This document shows, in pieces, positions 51,377 through 59,684 of a stretch of DNA of 64,000 bases. The translations under genes were made by a program, and so were the position numbers. Each line of letters begins with the position of its first letter. Position 1 is the first letter of the stretch. Below the pieces are notes generated by a model. The model worked only from the letters and a program-made list of their open reading frames with translations. It was not told where the DNA came from and did no database searches. Source of the stretch: Halodesulfurarchaeum sp. HSR-GB (GTDB taxonomy: Archaea > Halobacteriota > Halobacteria > Halobacteriales > Halobacteriaceae); the NCBI RefSeq assembly GCF_031432215.1, contig NZ_JAVKGN010000001.1, forward strand, positions 992,001 to 1,056,000, given 5' to 3'.

Positions 51377-52696
51377 ATGGGAGCCGAGGCCGAGGACCGG
51401 GTCTATTATGTCATCAGTGACCTCCACATCGGCGGCGACGAGCAACTCGAAGCCGTCGAGTTCCTCCCGGAGTTGCTGGACTTCCTCGACCGGCTGGCCC
51501 AAACAGCGGAAAACGCCGAACTGATCATCAACGGCGACGCCTTCGGGCTCTGGGAGTTCACGGGCATCGAGGGAATCGAGAAGTTCGAGGCCCTCGAAGA
51601 GCGGTACCCGACCCTTTTCGAACAGCTACGCGAGACCGGGGCAAACATCCCGATCACGCTGGTGCCGGGCAATCACGACCACGAACTCGCGGCCCACGAG
51701 GCGTACGTCGAGCGTTTTGCGGCCTACAACGTCGATCTGGTGGTCGACCAGTCCATCGAGCGCGTGGTGGGCGAGACCCGCATTCACTTCGAACACGGCC
51801 ACCAGCAGGACCCGAACAACCGGATCGAGGACTGGGGCAATCCCCACGCGAGCCCGCTTGGCTACTACTTCAACACCCTCGTCACCAGCCGCGCGGGCCG
51901 GCTCTCCGACCGGGGACGGTTCAACTGGCTCAAGGACGTCCAGGCGGTCACGCCCACCGAGCGGATCCCGGCCTGGCTGATCTCGAAATATTTCTATCGT
52001 GAGATGAACCCGCTCATCCGCTACGCGCTGGTCCCGTTTCTCCTGCTTTTCAACATCAGTGCCGTTCTCGCGGTGCTGGCTGGCCTGGATCTCGTCGGGG
52101 TCTGGTCCTGGCCCGTGGAGTGGACCACGACCGCGCTGGGGCAGCTCGGGACCGCCGGGACCGCGATCTGGTTTCTCCTCGCGGTCAACGTGGCCGTCGC
52201 GGGCCTGCTCTTGCTCGTCGGCATCCCGCTTTACTTCCTCCGACGGGACGTCCGGCAAACCGTCAACCGCTTTGGCGTCTTCGAGACCGACCTGACCGTC
52301 AACACGGTCGAGCCCTACGAGGAAGCCGCGAGGGCCGTCTTCGAGGCCAAGCCCGACACGCGGATCTTCTGCTATGGCCACACTCACCGCCCGTCGATTC
52401 GGTCGGTTGATGACGGCCTGCTGGTCAACACCGGCACGTGGCTCAAACGACTCCACCGTCGCGAGGGCGTCATGGGAATCCTCCCGCCGGTCTTTTACCC
52501 GACCTACCAGCTCAGCGCCGTCCGCATCGCCGCCGAGCCCGAGGGCGTGACCGTCGAGTTCGAACCCATTCAGAAGCCAAATCCCACGCCCGAAGAACTC
52601 ACGCGGACCGAGCGCTTTGTCACGCTGGGCCGCGAGCCGGATCCGGACCTTCCCGATCGGGCGGTCCTCCGGACCGACCAGTCACGGCGAGAGTGA
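51377..52696 (+). CDS. Metallophosphoesterase with inserted transmembrane hairpin
   Basis: 439 residues from MGAEAEDRVYYV. Calcineurin-like metal motifs: DLH (15-17), NGD (52-54), GNHDH (98-102), HGH (140-142) and GHTH (334-337). Two transmembrane helices (about 218-245 and 264-288) are inserted between the fourth and fifth metal-ligand blocks, so the active site is built across a membrane hairpin. The end is an acidic tail. No substrate can be assigned; relatives hydrolyse phosphomonoesters or phosphodiesters. It lies 38 bases after the RNA ligase, on the same strand, and could be in its operon. Confidence 0.82.
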   Translation: MGAEAEDRVYYVISDLHIGGDEQLEAVEFLPELLDFLDRLAQTAENAELIINGDAFGLWEFTGIEGIEKFEALEERYPTLFEQLRETGANIPITLVPGNHDHELAAHEAYVERFAAYNVDLVVDQSIERVVGETRIHFEHGHQQDPNNRIEDWGNPHASPLGYYFNTLVTSRAGRLSDRGRFNWLKDVQAVTPTERIPAWLISKYFYREMNPLIRYALVPFLLLFNISAVLAVLAGLDLVGVWSWPVEWTTTALGQLGTAGTAIWFLLAVNVAVAGLLLLVGIPLYFLRRDVRQTVNRFGVFETDLTVNTVEPYEEAARAVFEAKPDTRIFCYGHTHRPSIRSVDDGLLVNTGTWLKRLHRREGVMGILPPVFYPTYQLSAVRIAAEPEGVTVEFEPIQKPNPTPEELTRTERFVTLGREPDPDLPDRAVLRTDQSRRE

Positions 52697-52739
52697 TCGT
52701 GGGCACAAGGGATTTTGCCCGTGACCGGGTAGGCCGGGT

Positions 52740-53816
52740 ATGATCGACGTTGCCGTCGTCGGGCTGGGGCCTGCGGGGGCCCACTACGCCCGCCGTGCGG
52801 CCCAGCAGGGCCAGTCAGTGCTCGCCTTCGAGCGTGGCTCGGTCGGCGAGCCACTCGCCTGCTCCGGGCACGTGAGCCGCGACCTCTGGGAGTTCCTGCC
52901 CGATGCGGCCCCGGATCGACTCCGGCAGCACGAGATCCGCGGGGCTCGCTTTCACGTCACTTCCGAGGACGACGGCTATCGGTTCTACCGGGACGAGCCC
53001 ATCTCGAATGCGATCGACCGGGTCGACCTGGACCGACTGCTCGTGGAGCTGGCCGCCGAGGCCGGGGCCGAAATTCGAACGAACCACCTCGTGACGGCCG
53101 TCGAAGAAGGGCCCGAGAGCGTCTCGCTCACCGTGCAGGGCCCTGACGGTGTCGAACGGGTGGAGGCCGCGATGGTCGTCGGGGCCGACGGCCCACAGTC
53201 GACGGTCAGGCGTGAACTCGGGCTCCCTGACCCTGAGACGTTCCTCGTGGGCACACTGCGTCACGTGCCCGAACCGGACCACGGCGACCACGTTGATGTC
53301 TACCTGACGGTCCCCACCTTTTTCACCTGGCGCATCCCCCGCGGGGACGCCGGCGTCGAGTATGGGCTTGCAGCCCCGCCCGGCTACGACGTGGTCGACC
53401 ACCTCGACACCCGGCTGGCCGGGCATGGTGTGCCAGACGGCGAGCGCTTCGGGGGGCAAATCCCGATCGGGCCGCCCGAGCGGGTGCACACGGACCGGGC
53501 GATCTTGGTGGGAGACGCGGCGGGCCAGACCAAACCGTTCACCGGCGGCGGGATCCTCTACGGGCTCCGGGCCGCCGAGATCGCCGCCCAGCGGCTCGAC
53601 CCGAACGATCTGGACACGGCGGCGTACGAACAAGCCTGGCGGGCCGAACTCGGGACCGAGATCAGGCTGGGGCGGTGGCTCAGACGGGCCTACTCGCTTC
53701 CCGACCCGCTGGCTCGACTGGGACTGTCGGCACTCGCCGGCGAGATCGACGTGCACATGGACGAACCCTCGTCGCTTTTCTCGAAAGACGCACTTGGGAC
53801 GCTTTTTCGGGGCTAG
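52740..53816 (+). CDS. Geranylgeranyl reductase family FAD oxidoreductase
   Basis: 358 residues. FAD-binding start DVAVVGLGPAGAHYAR, then CSGHVSRDLW, ADGPQSTVRRELGL in the middle and LVGDAAGQTKPFTGGGILYGLRAAEIAA, the signature of geranylgeranyl reductases. These enzymes saturate isoprenoid chains of archaeal lipids or of quinones. Which substrate is used here is not settled; digeranylgeranylglycerophospholipid and menaquinone chains are the likely ones. Its stop shares the CTAG at 53813-53816 with the convergent winged-helix gene. Confidence 0.87.
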   Translation: MIDVAVVGLGPAGAHYARRAAQQGQSVLAFERGSVGEPLACSGHVSRDLWEFLPDAAPDRLRQHEIRGARFHVTSEDDGYRFYRDEPISNAIDRVDLDRLLVELAAEAGAEIRTNHLVTAVEEGPESVSLTVQGPDGVERVEAAMVVGADGPQSTVRRELGLPDPETFLVGTLRHVPEPDHGDHVDVYLTVPTFFTWRIPRGDAGVEYGLAAPPGYDVVDHLDTRLAGHGVPDGERFGGQIPIGPPERVHTDRAILVGDAAGQTKPFTGGGILYGLRAAEIAAQRLDPNDLDTAAYEQAWRAELGTEIRLGRWLRRAYSLPDPLARLGLSALAGEIDVHMDEPSSLFSKDALGTLFRG

Positions 53817-54106
53817 AACCCGATCAGCTCCCGGAGCCACTCGAAAAATCCGGGCTCGGGCTCGCTCCGTTCGGCTTCGATCGCCGACTCGGCCACCACG
53901 AAGACCGCTCGTTCCGCGTCGTGGTCGATCGAGACGAGCCCCGCTGACTGCAATCCCGAGAGGGCGGCCTCCAGGTCGTCGATGTCGGCCCCCACGATCG
54001 ATCGCAGTTCGAAGACGGTCATCCCTTCCTCGTGGCGATCGGCGAGAGCCTGGAGGACGGCTACTTCGGTCTCCTCGCGATCTCGATGCTCCTGGCGGAG
54101 CTTCAT
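53813..54106 (-). CDS. Small winged-helix protein (DUF6432-like)
   Basis: 97 residues starting MKLRQEHRDREETEVAVLQALADRHEEG; this and the following MTVFELRSIVGADIDDLEAALSGLQSAGLVSID form a winged-helix core. The family (recalled as DUF6432) occurs in haloarchaea without known function. The C-terminal stretch EPEPGFFEWLRELIGF has an amphipathic end. The longer reading to 54190 adds 28 residues of no similarity. It is divergent from the acidic zinc protein, 90 bases apart. Confidence 0.72.
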   Translation of the reverse strand: MKLRQEHRDREETEVAVLQALADRHEEGMTVFELRSIVGADIDDLEAALSGLQSAGLVSIDHDAERAVFVVAESAIEAERSEPEPGFFEWLRELIGF

Positions 54107-54196
54107 GCACCCTCCTACGCTAGCCCCTGCCTTAGGTAGTCGGGCCGCGGTGGCTGAGCGGTACCCTTTTGCGGGTGGACCGGAAATCACGCGCCA

Positions 54197-55345
54197 ATGG
54201 GTCTCAGGTGTTCACTGCTGGGTCACGCCTTCGGGGAACCGGTGACCGAGCGCGACCGCGAGCAACGGGGGGACGAGGCGGTGGTCACGATCCGGAAGAT
54301 CAAGACGTGTGACCGCTGTGGTGCCGAACAGGTCATCTCGGAGAACACGGAGGTCAGACACCTCGGTTCGACCGGGACGGAGACCGATCCAGAACCGGAA
54401 CCGACCGCCGAGCCCGAGTCGACCGAAGCCGAGGCGGACACCGCAGTCGACGTCTCCGAGATCGTCGAGGACGCCGAGGCCGAACCGTCGGTCGAGGCGG
54501 CCGACGAGCCGATCGCCGACACCGAGCCGTCTGTCGAGACAGACACGGACGAATCGACCGCGGAGGGCGAGGACGCGGTTATCCTGGACGACACAGCCAG
54601 CCCCGAAGAACCGCCGACCGAACCGGCGGATTCCGAGCCTGCGTCCCCGGAATCGGCCGAGGAAGTGGACACGGCGGAGCCCGAGGACACCGGCGTCGTC
54701 CTCGAGGACGAACCCGCAGATGCGACCGCGGACACGGCCGAACCGGCCTCGATGTTCGGGACGGAAACGGAGGAATCGACGGCCGAGCCGGCGGATCCGG
54801 CCGAGGCGTCCGAGCCCGCCGATTCCGAGGCGGCGGTCGAATCCGCAGCCGAGGCCACATCCACCACCGACCCGACAGCCACGGACGACTCGCCGATCGA
54901 ATCCGACGGCGAGGCCGAGACGGGCAACGAGGCCGAAACAGGTGCGGACACGGCCGAGGGCGACGCGTCATCGATCGAAGGGACGGGGGATTGGCCGGCG
55001 GCCGGCCAGGAGCCAGCCGAGGAAGCGGCCGCCGAGACGGATGGCTGGTCGGCCAGCCCACCCGGAGCCGAATCGACGTCCGAGGAGACACCCGCCGGCT
55101 CCGACGACCCCGCCTTCCAGTTCGACACGCAGAGCGAGTCGACGGCCGCCGAACCGTCGGGCGGGAACCGCGGCCCGAGCGGGATCACGAGTGAAGGCCC
55201 ACTCGATGTCGACGAAGACCCGGATTCGCCGGCCCAATCTCTGGAATGCCCCGAATGTGGCTTCACGGAGGGTCCGGGCTCCTCGCTGCGGGCGGGTGAC
55301 ATCTGCCCGGAGTGTCATCGGGGTTACCTCGCCGGACGCCGGTGA
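54197..55345 (+). CDS. Zinc-knuckle protein with long acidic disordered linker
   Basis: 382 residues in three parts. 1-55: MGLRCSLLGHAFGEP and CDRCGAEQV, an N-terminal zinc module. About 60-340: a low-complexity region made almost entirely of Glu, Asp, Ala, Ser, Thr and Pro, expected to be disordered. 345-382: CPECGFTEG and CPECHRGYLAGRR, a zinc ribbon with a basic end. The same arrangement occurs in haloarchaeal relatives of unknown function. The linker would be extreme even for a haloarchaeal protein. The next gene (DUF5611) starts 37 bases on. Confidence 0.78.
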   Translation: MGLRCSLLGHAFGEPVTERDREQRGDEAVVTIRKIKTCDRCGAEQVISENTEVRHLGSTGTETDPEPEPTAEPESTEAEADTAVDVSEIVEDAEAEPSVEAADEPIADTEPSVETDTDESTAEGEDAVILDDTASPEEPPTEPADSEPASPESAEEVDTAEPEDTGVVLEDEPADATADTAEPASMFGTETEESTAEPADPAEASEPADSEAAVESAAEATSTTDPTATDDSPIESDGEAETGNEAETGADTAEGDASSIEGTGDWPAAGQEPAEEAAAETDGWSASPPGAESTSEETPAGSDDPAFQFDTQSESTAAEPSGGNRGPSGITSEGPLDVDEDPDSPAQSLECPECGFTEGPGSSLRAGDICPECHRGYLAGRR

Positions 55346-55382
55346 CGAAGGCGTTTTACCCGTCAAAGCCGATCTCCTCAGC

Positions 55383-55775
55383 ATGAAGGAGTACAAGATG
55401 CGTCGGGGGGAGTACCTCGAGGAGCGAGTGCCGGACCTGCAGGCGAAAATCGAGGAGTACTTCGGCCCGGTCGCGGGCACCGAGGAGTTCGAAGGCGTCG
55501 AAATGTACGTCGTCGAGGACCCGTCGAACCCGGTCTTCGACCGCATTTTGGCCGGCCGATCCGATTACGGTTCCAAGAAGGACCGGCTTGCGGTCCACTT
55601 CGATGAGCGACCGGCCGAGGAGGTCATCGCGGCGGGCCAGGCCGACGCGGCCGCCGAGGCTGTCGACCTGAAAAACGAGTTCCTGCTCGAAGTCACCGGC
55701 CGGGACGCCAAGTCCCGCCGCGAATCGATGAAGCGAACCGTCGAGGACTCCGACGACGTCCCCGAAGAAGTCTGA
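55383..55775 (+). CDS. DUF5611-like protein
   Basis: 130 residues from MKEYKMRRGEYLEERVPDLQAKIEEYFGPV. The following GVEMYVVEDPSNPVFDRILAGRSDYGSKKDRLAVHFDERP and the end ESMKRTVEDSDDVPEEV fit the DUF5611 family (name from memory), a haloarchaeal and wider euryarchaeal small alpha/beta protein of unknown function. Stop abuts that of sepF. Confidence 0.78.
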   Translation: MKEYKMRRGEYLEERVPDLQAKIEEYFGPVAGTEEFEGVEMYVVEDPSNPVFDRILAGRSDYGSKKDRLAVHFDERPAEEVIAAGQADAAAEAVDLKNEFLLEVTGRDAKSRRESMKRTVEDSDDVPEEV

Positions 55776-56126
55776 TTATCGGTTGAGTTTTTCTCGGCTG
55801 ATGCCCACGCCCGTCGGCGTGATGATGATCTGGTCGTCGCCTTTCTTGACGATGTCGCCGCCGACCTCCTTTGCGGTCTCCCGGAGTTCGTCGATCGCGT
55901 GATCGATGGTCGGGTCCTCGGTGCGCAGCCGCGTGATCTCCGCGACGACGAGGTCCCCGTCGTAGACGGCGTCCTTGATCGCGATCACGTCCTCCTGACC
56001 GTCGATCTCGGCGATGTGAAGTTGCATCTTCGTCTCCGCGTCGGCGGCCACGTCCTCCAGGTCCAGTTCCACGTAGTCCCCGGTACTCCGGCTTTCGCCC
56101 CCGAGGATGCGATCCATGAATCCCAT
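55776..56126 (-). CDS. sepF: Cell division protein SepF
   Basis: 116 residues from MGFMDRILGGESRSTGDYVELDLEDV. The N-terminal MGFMDRILGG is a short amphipathic membrane anchor, and the rest is the SepF fold (MQLHIAEIDGQEDVIAIKDAVYDGDLVVAEI and GGDIVKKGDDQIIITPTG). In archaea SepF tethers FtsZ to the membrane and is essential in Haloferax. The haloarchaeal version dimerises through its core sheet. The Met nine codons before (56153) is not in the anchor motif and is rejected. Confidence 0.92.
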   Translation of the reverse strand: MGFMDRILGGESRSTGDYVELDLEDVAADAETKMQLHIAEIDGQEDVIAIKDAVYDGDLVVAEITRLRTEDPTIDHAIDELRETAKEVGGDIVKKGDDQIIITPTGVGISREKLNR

Positions 56127-56168
56127 GTCAACAGGATGCCCCGGGGCGGGCAATAGTGTTTCCCCTCG

Positions 56169-56648
56169 TCACACTTCGAACTCGAAGAGTTCGTCGCCGA
56201 CGTGGTGTAATGACTCGACGACCTTGCCCGCCTCGCCGACCATGTCCTCGCCGTCGGTCAGCGCGCGCCCGATCGCCAGGGCCTTGCCGTGGGACTCCTC
56301 GACGATGATGACGAGATCCCCCGCCTCGATGTCGGGGTCGGCCTCGGTGATGCCCGGGCGCATCACGTCCGCGCCGTCGCTCACGAAGGAGATCGCGCCG
56401 GTGTCGACGGTCACGACGTGATTTGTCGGTTCGTAGACGTTCGCGCCCTTGACCGTGAGAAACGGCTCGTCGTCGGGATACCACACGAGGGCATCGCCGT
56501 CGATAAGGCCGACGTCGAAGTCCGCATCTGTCAGTTCGGCCAGTTCGAAGGCTTCAGCGGTGACCTCGATCCCGAGGGTGTTCGCCAGCGTGTCCTCGAT
56601 GGCCGCCACTTCGTCGCTCCGGAGGTGATGGCGGGACGAAACTTCCAT
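56169..56648 (-). CDS. PUA domain RNA-binding protein
   Basis: 159 residues. N-terminal half (MEVSSRHHLRSDEVAAIEDTL) is an alpha/beta domain, then a PUA domain: VKGANVYEPTNHVVTVDTGAISFVSDGADVMRPGITEADPDIEAGDLVIIVEESHGKALAIGRAL. This order resembles the archaeal/eukaryotic MCT-1/tRNA-guanine transglycosylase-like PUA proteins. RNA binding is likely, target unknown. An AATTAAG box about 30 nt upstream of 56648 gives a leaderless start. It is 42 bases upstream of sepF on the same strand. Confidence 0.82.
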   Translation of the reverse strand: MEVSSRHHLRSDEVAAIEDTLANTLGIEVTAEAFELAELTDADFDVGLIDGDALVWYPDDEPFLTVKGANVYEPTNHVVTVDTGAISFVSDGADVMRPGITEADPDIEAGDLVIIVEESHGKALAIGRALTDGEDMVGEAGKVVESLHHVGDELFEFEV

Positions 56649-56742
56649 ATCCGGGACTCGGCCCGGTCCGTACTTAATTGATCCGCTCGGCTGGTGGGCC
56701 GCGGCCAATAGGACTAACTGCTGGCTTCGTGTACCCGAACCC

Positions 56743-58020
56743 ATGACGGACCAGCAGGCCGAGGCGGGCACTGCCGAGGGGCAGGGACCGGTCGAGATCA
56801 GCCCGGATCTCGCGGATCGACTCGCCGCGAAACGCGAGGACCTCTTCGAGAAGTTCGAGATCCCCGAAGGGTTCCCGGCGGCCGTCCGCGAGGAGGCCGA
56901 CGAGATCACCGACGACGTCCAGCCCGAGGTCGAATCCGAACTCGAAACGCGAACCGACCTGCGGGACATGACGACCTGGACGACCGACCCCATCGACGCC
57001 CAGGACTTCGACGACGCGCTCTCGATCGAGGAACGGGACGACGAGTTCGTCCTCTGGGTGCACATCGCCGACGTGACCCACTACGTCCGCCCGGGGACGG
57101 CCATGTGGGAGGAGGCGCTGCGACGGGGGAACACGGTCTATCTCCCGGGGCATACCGTCCACATGCTCCCGCCGATCCTCGCCGAGACGGTCTGCTCACT
57201 CGTCGCCGAGGAGGATCGCCTCGCCCACACCGTCGAGATGCACCTCGACAAGGAGACCCTCTCCTTCGAGGACATCGAGATCTACAAGTCGGTCATCCAG
57301 AGTGACGCCCGGCTCACCTACACGGAGGCCGTCGATCGGCTGGAGGACCCGGATGCAGAACTTCACGACGAGATCGAACTGGTCTGGGAGGTCACCGACC
57401 AGCTACACGAACAGCGGAAGGCAGATGGCTCGCTCGTGTTGAATCCCCGCCGGGACAAGGCCCACACGATCATCGAGGAGGCGATGCTCAAGGCCAACAA
57501 GGCCGTGACCCACGAGTTGATGTGGAATCGCGGGGTCGAGGCCGTCTATCGCGTGCACCCCCAGCCCTCCCCCGACGAGTGGGACGAGGCGCTGCGGGAG
57601 ATCCAGGAACTGGAGGGGGTCTCCATTCCCGGGGACTCCTGGGACGACCCGCGGAAGGCCGTCAACGCGACTCTGGAGCAGGCCCCCGAGCGCCAACTCG
57701 GCAAGATCCAGTGGGCGGTCATGAAGGTCATGCCCCGGGCGAAGTACATGAACGACCCCTTCGGCGGCCACCACGCGCTGAACTTCGAGATCTACGGGCA
57801 CTTCACCAGCCCGATCCGGCGGATGAGCGACCTGGTCAACCACTGGATCGTCTACCAGAACGACGTGCCGGAGAACCTCATCGAACTCTGTGATCGAGCT
57901 TCGGAGCGACAGAAAGCCGCCGAACAGTGCGAACGGGAGTACGAGAACTTCCTCGAAGAGGTGGGGCTGAATCCCGACGCGGTCACGAATCGCGGGCTCG
58001 AAATCCTCGCGGACGACTAG
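56743..58020 (+). CDS. rnr: RNase R/RNB domain exoribonuclease
   Basis: 425 residues. The catalytic RNB segment DPIDAQDFDDALSI (residues 82-94; Asp85, Asp88, Asp90 and Asp91 bind Mg2+) and the later YGHFTSPIRRMSDLVNHW are diagnostic. It degrades RNA 3' to 5'. The N-terminal OB folds and C-terminal S1 domain of bacterial RNase R are missing, as in other haloarchaea, which gives a minimal catalytic RNase. Its stop shares the CTAG at 58017-58020 with the UbiA gene. Confidence 0.92.
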   Translation: MTDQQAEAGTAEGQGPVEISPDLADRLAAKREDLFEKFEIPEGFPAAVREEADEITDDVQPEVESELETRTDLRDMTTWTTDPIDAQDFDDALSIEERDDEFVLWVHIADVTHYVRPGTAMWEEALRRGNTVYLPGHTVHMLPPILAETVCSLVAEEDRLAHTVEMHLDKETLSFEDIEIYKSVIQSDARLTYTEAVDRLEDPDAELHDEIELVWEVTDQLHEQRKADGSLVLNPRRDKAHTIIEEAMLKANKAVTHELMWNRGVEAVYRVHPQPSPDEWDEALREIQELEGVSIPGDSWDDPRKAVNATLEQAPERQLGKIQWAVMKVMPRAKYMNDPFGGHHALNFEIYGHFTSPIRRMSDLVNHWIVYQNDVPENLIELCDRASERQKAAEQCEREYENFLEEVGLNPDAVTNRGLEILADD

Positions 58021-58928
58021 ACGAAACTGGGCACGATCAGTCCCAGCGCGAGGACCGCATTCGTCGCCAGGATCCAGAGGACGTTGTCACGCTGGGCCCC
58101 GACTGGGAGGTCGGTGTCCGGTTCGGTGATGGCCCAGCGGGCCGGTCGGGCGAGTAACAGCGACGGAAGGATTCCGAGCAGTCCCCAGGCCGGGAAGACC
58201 CCACCCGCCCAGCCGGCGACGATCGCGAGTGGCACACCAAGCCCGGCGGCGACGTAGATCCAGCCCGCTGCCGACCGTCCGAGCCGGTGAATCAGGTTTT
58301 GCCGATCGCCCCGCCGGTCGGCCGCCACGTCCGGAAATTCGTTGAGGAGGAGCAGGTTGAAGGTCAACAGCGTCGCCGGGACGCTGGCCACGAGCATTTC
58401 GGGCGTGATCGACCCGACCTGGACCAGTCCAGTGCCGAGCACCGGCAGCCCACCTAGCCCGAGCCCGGCGAAGAGCTCGCCCAGGCCATAGCGGGTCAGG
58501 TGGCTCGTGTAGAAGAGCACGCTGATAGCGCCCACGATGGTGATCGGGACGAGCAACAGCCCTACCTCGACGATGAAGTAGCCCCCGATCACCGCTCCGA
58601 TACCGGCAGTGACCGTCGCCAGGCGTTTGGCTGCGACCGGTTCGAGTTCGCCCTCGGGGAGGGTCTTGCTGCCGCCGCTGAACGGGGTCGGGTCGGTCTC
58701 GTGGTCAACCCCGGACTGGTAGTCACGGTACTCGTTGCGGGCGTTGATCGAGACGTGCAGGGAGAGCAGCCCCACGAACGCCAGGATTGCCGCCACCGGG
58801 TCGAACCCGCCGGCGACGACGGCCGCTGCCGAACCCAGGAGGATCAGGGTCACCGGAAGCGCCAGAAACGGGGCCCGGGCCACCTGGAGATAGCCCTGGA
58901 CGCGATCCGTCGCGGATAACGTTTCCAT
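58017..58928 (-). CDS. UbiA family prenyltransferase (MenA-like)
   Basis: 303 residues with about eight transmembrane helices. The first cytoplasmic loop has NARNEYRDYQSGVDHETDP, the N-x3-D-x3-D prenyl-diphosphate motif, and the second has LLLLNEFPDVAADRRGD. Similarity is closest to 1,4-dihydroxy-2-naphthoate prenyltransferase (MenA), the menaquinone step, rather than to the digeranylgeranylglyceryl phosphate synthase. A role in quinone synthesis would link it to the respiratory formate dehydrogenase, as an inference. Confidence 0.85.
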   Translation of the reverse strand: METLSATDRVQGYLQVARAPFLALPVTLILLGSAAAVVAGGFDPVAAILAFVGLLSLHVSINARNEYRDYQSGVDHETDPTPFSGGSKTLPEGELEPVAAKRLATVTAGIGAVIGGYFIVEVGLLLVPITIVGAISVLFYTSHLTRYGLGELFAGLGLGGLPVLGTGLVQVGSITPEMLVASVPATLLTFNLLLLNEFPDVAADRRGDRQNLIHRLGRSAAGWIYVAAGLGVPLAIVAGWAGGVFPAWGLLGILPSLLLARPARWAITEPDTDLPVGAQRDNVLWILATNAVLALGLIVPSFV

Positions 58929-59026
58929 GCTCGATTTTGGGGGCTGTGGCGATTAACGGTTTCCCATCCGGCAGGGGGCAGCCCCGGAACGACATGATTA
59001 ATACTGAAGGACTCGACGGGTCGGGT

Positions 59027-59143
59027 ATGGAAGCTGATCGCTACGAGTGCTACCAGTGTGGCCGAACGGTCACCGATCCCGGAGCCCGGGTCTGTCCGGC
59101 GTGTTCGGGACGACTCCGGAACTGCGCCCGACCCGTCGAGTAG
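59027..59143 (+). CDS. Small rubrerythrin-like zinc ribbon protein
   Basis: 38 residues: MEADRYECYQCGRTVTDPGARVCPACSGRLRNCARPVE. Two CxxC pairs make a rubredoxin-like zinc ribbon; the whole has the look of the tiny haloarchaeal proteins annotated as rubrerythrin-like. A TTAATACT box about 28 nt upstream of the ATG supports a real leaderless gene. One base separates its stop from that of the convergent Nudix gene. Confidence 0.7.
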   Translation: MEADRYECYQCGRTVTDPGARVCPACSGRLRNCARPVE

Positions 59144-59144
59144 C

Positions 59145-59684
59145 TTACTCTCCCAGATACCCGTCCTGGGCCGCGAGCAACAGCCCTTCAAGCGTGGCGT
59201 CGTTCGCGGGTGGCTCCCGGGCGACCGCGATAGCTTCCGTCCTCGGAACCCGACGTACCGAGAGAAACTCGTTTTCGTCCAGACTCCGGGTCCCCGCCGT
59301 GAGATCAGTCGCGACCACGATACCTCGTTCGTGGCGCAACACGCCGGTGGCCACGTCCATGATCTGGAGCAGTTCGACGCGTTCGGGTACCAGTCCGGTC
59401 TCCTCTTCCAGCTCGCGCCGGGCCGCGTCCAGGTAGTCCTCGCCGTCTTCGACGATGCCGGCCGGCAGCTCCAGGCCCTCGACCCGTGTCGTCGGGCGAT
59501 ACTGCTCGACGAACACCACCTGCTCGTCGTCGATGGCGACGACGATGACGGCTGGGGCGAGTTCGGCCCAGTAGTAGCGTTTGGTCGTGCCGTCCGGCTG
59601 TTCGACCAGGTCGTAGCCGCCGTCGTACCACCCGGTCTCGTACTCGCGGACCGACTCCTGGACTGGCCACTCGGGGTCGGTCAT
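59145..59684 (-). CDS. Nudix hydrolase, ADP-ribose pyrophosphatase-like
   Basis: 179 residues. The Nudix box is GIVEDGEDYLDAARRELEEETGL, preceded by VEGLELPAG, which is characteristic of ADP-ribose pyrophosphatases. The N-terminal WPVQESVREYETGWYDGGYD is a family-specific beta strand region. Expected to cleave ADP-ribose or another nucleoside diphosphate derivative. Its start overlaps the end of the DUF5809 gene by 4 bases, so they are translationally coupled. Confidence 0.88.
   Translation of the reverse strand: MTDPEWPVQESVREYETGWYDGGYDLVEQPDGTTKRYYWAELAPAVIVVAIDDEQVVFVEQYRPTTRVEGLELPAGIVEDGEDYLDAARRELEEETGLVPERVELLQIMDVATGVLRHERGIVVATDLTAGTRSLDENEFLSVRRVPRTEAIAVAREPPANDATLEGLLLAAQDGYLGE

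Noticed and set aside
54309-55775. A 488-residue frame joining the acidic zinc protein and DUF5611 regions
   Set aside because: Only its last 130 residues, DUF5611, are real. The earlier part is an Arg/Pro-rich shadow of the acidic linker.
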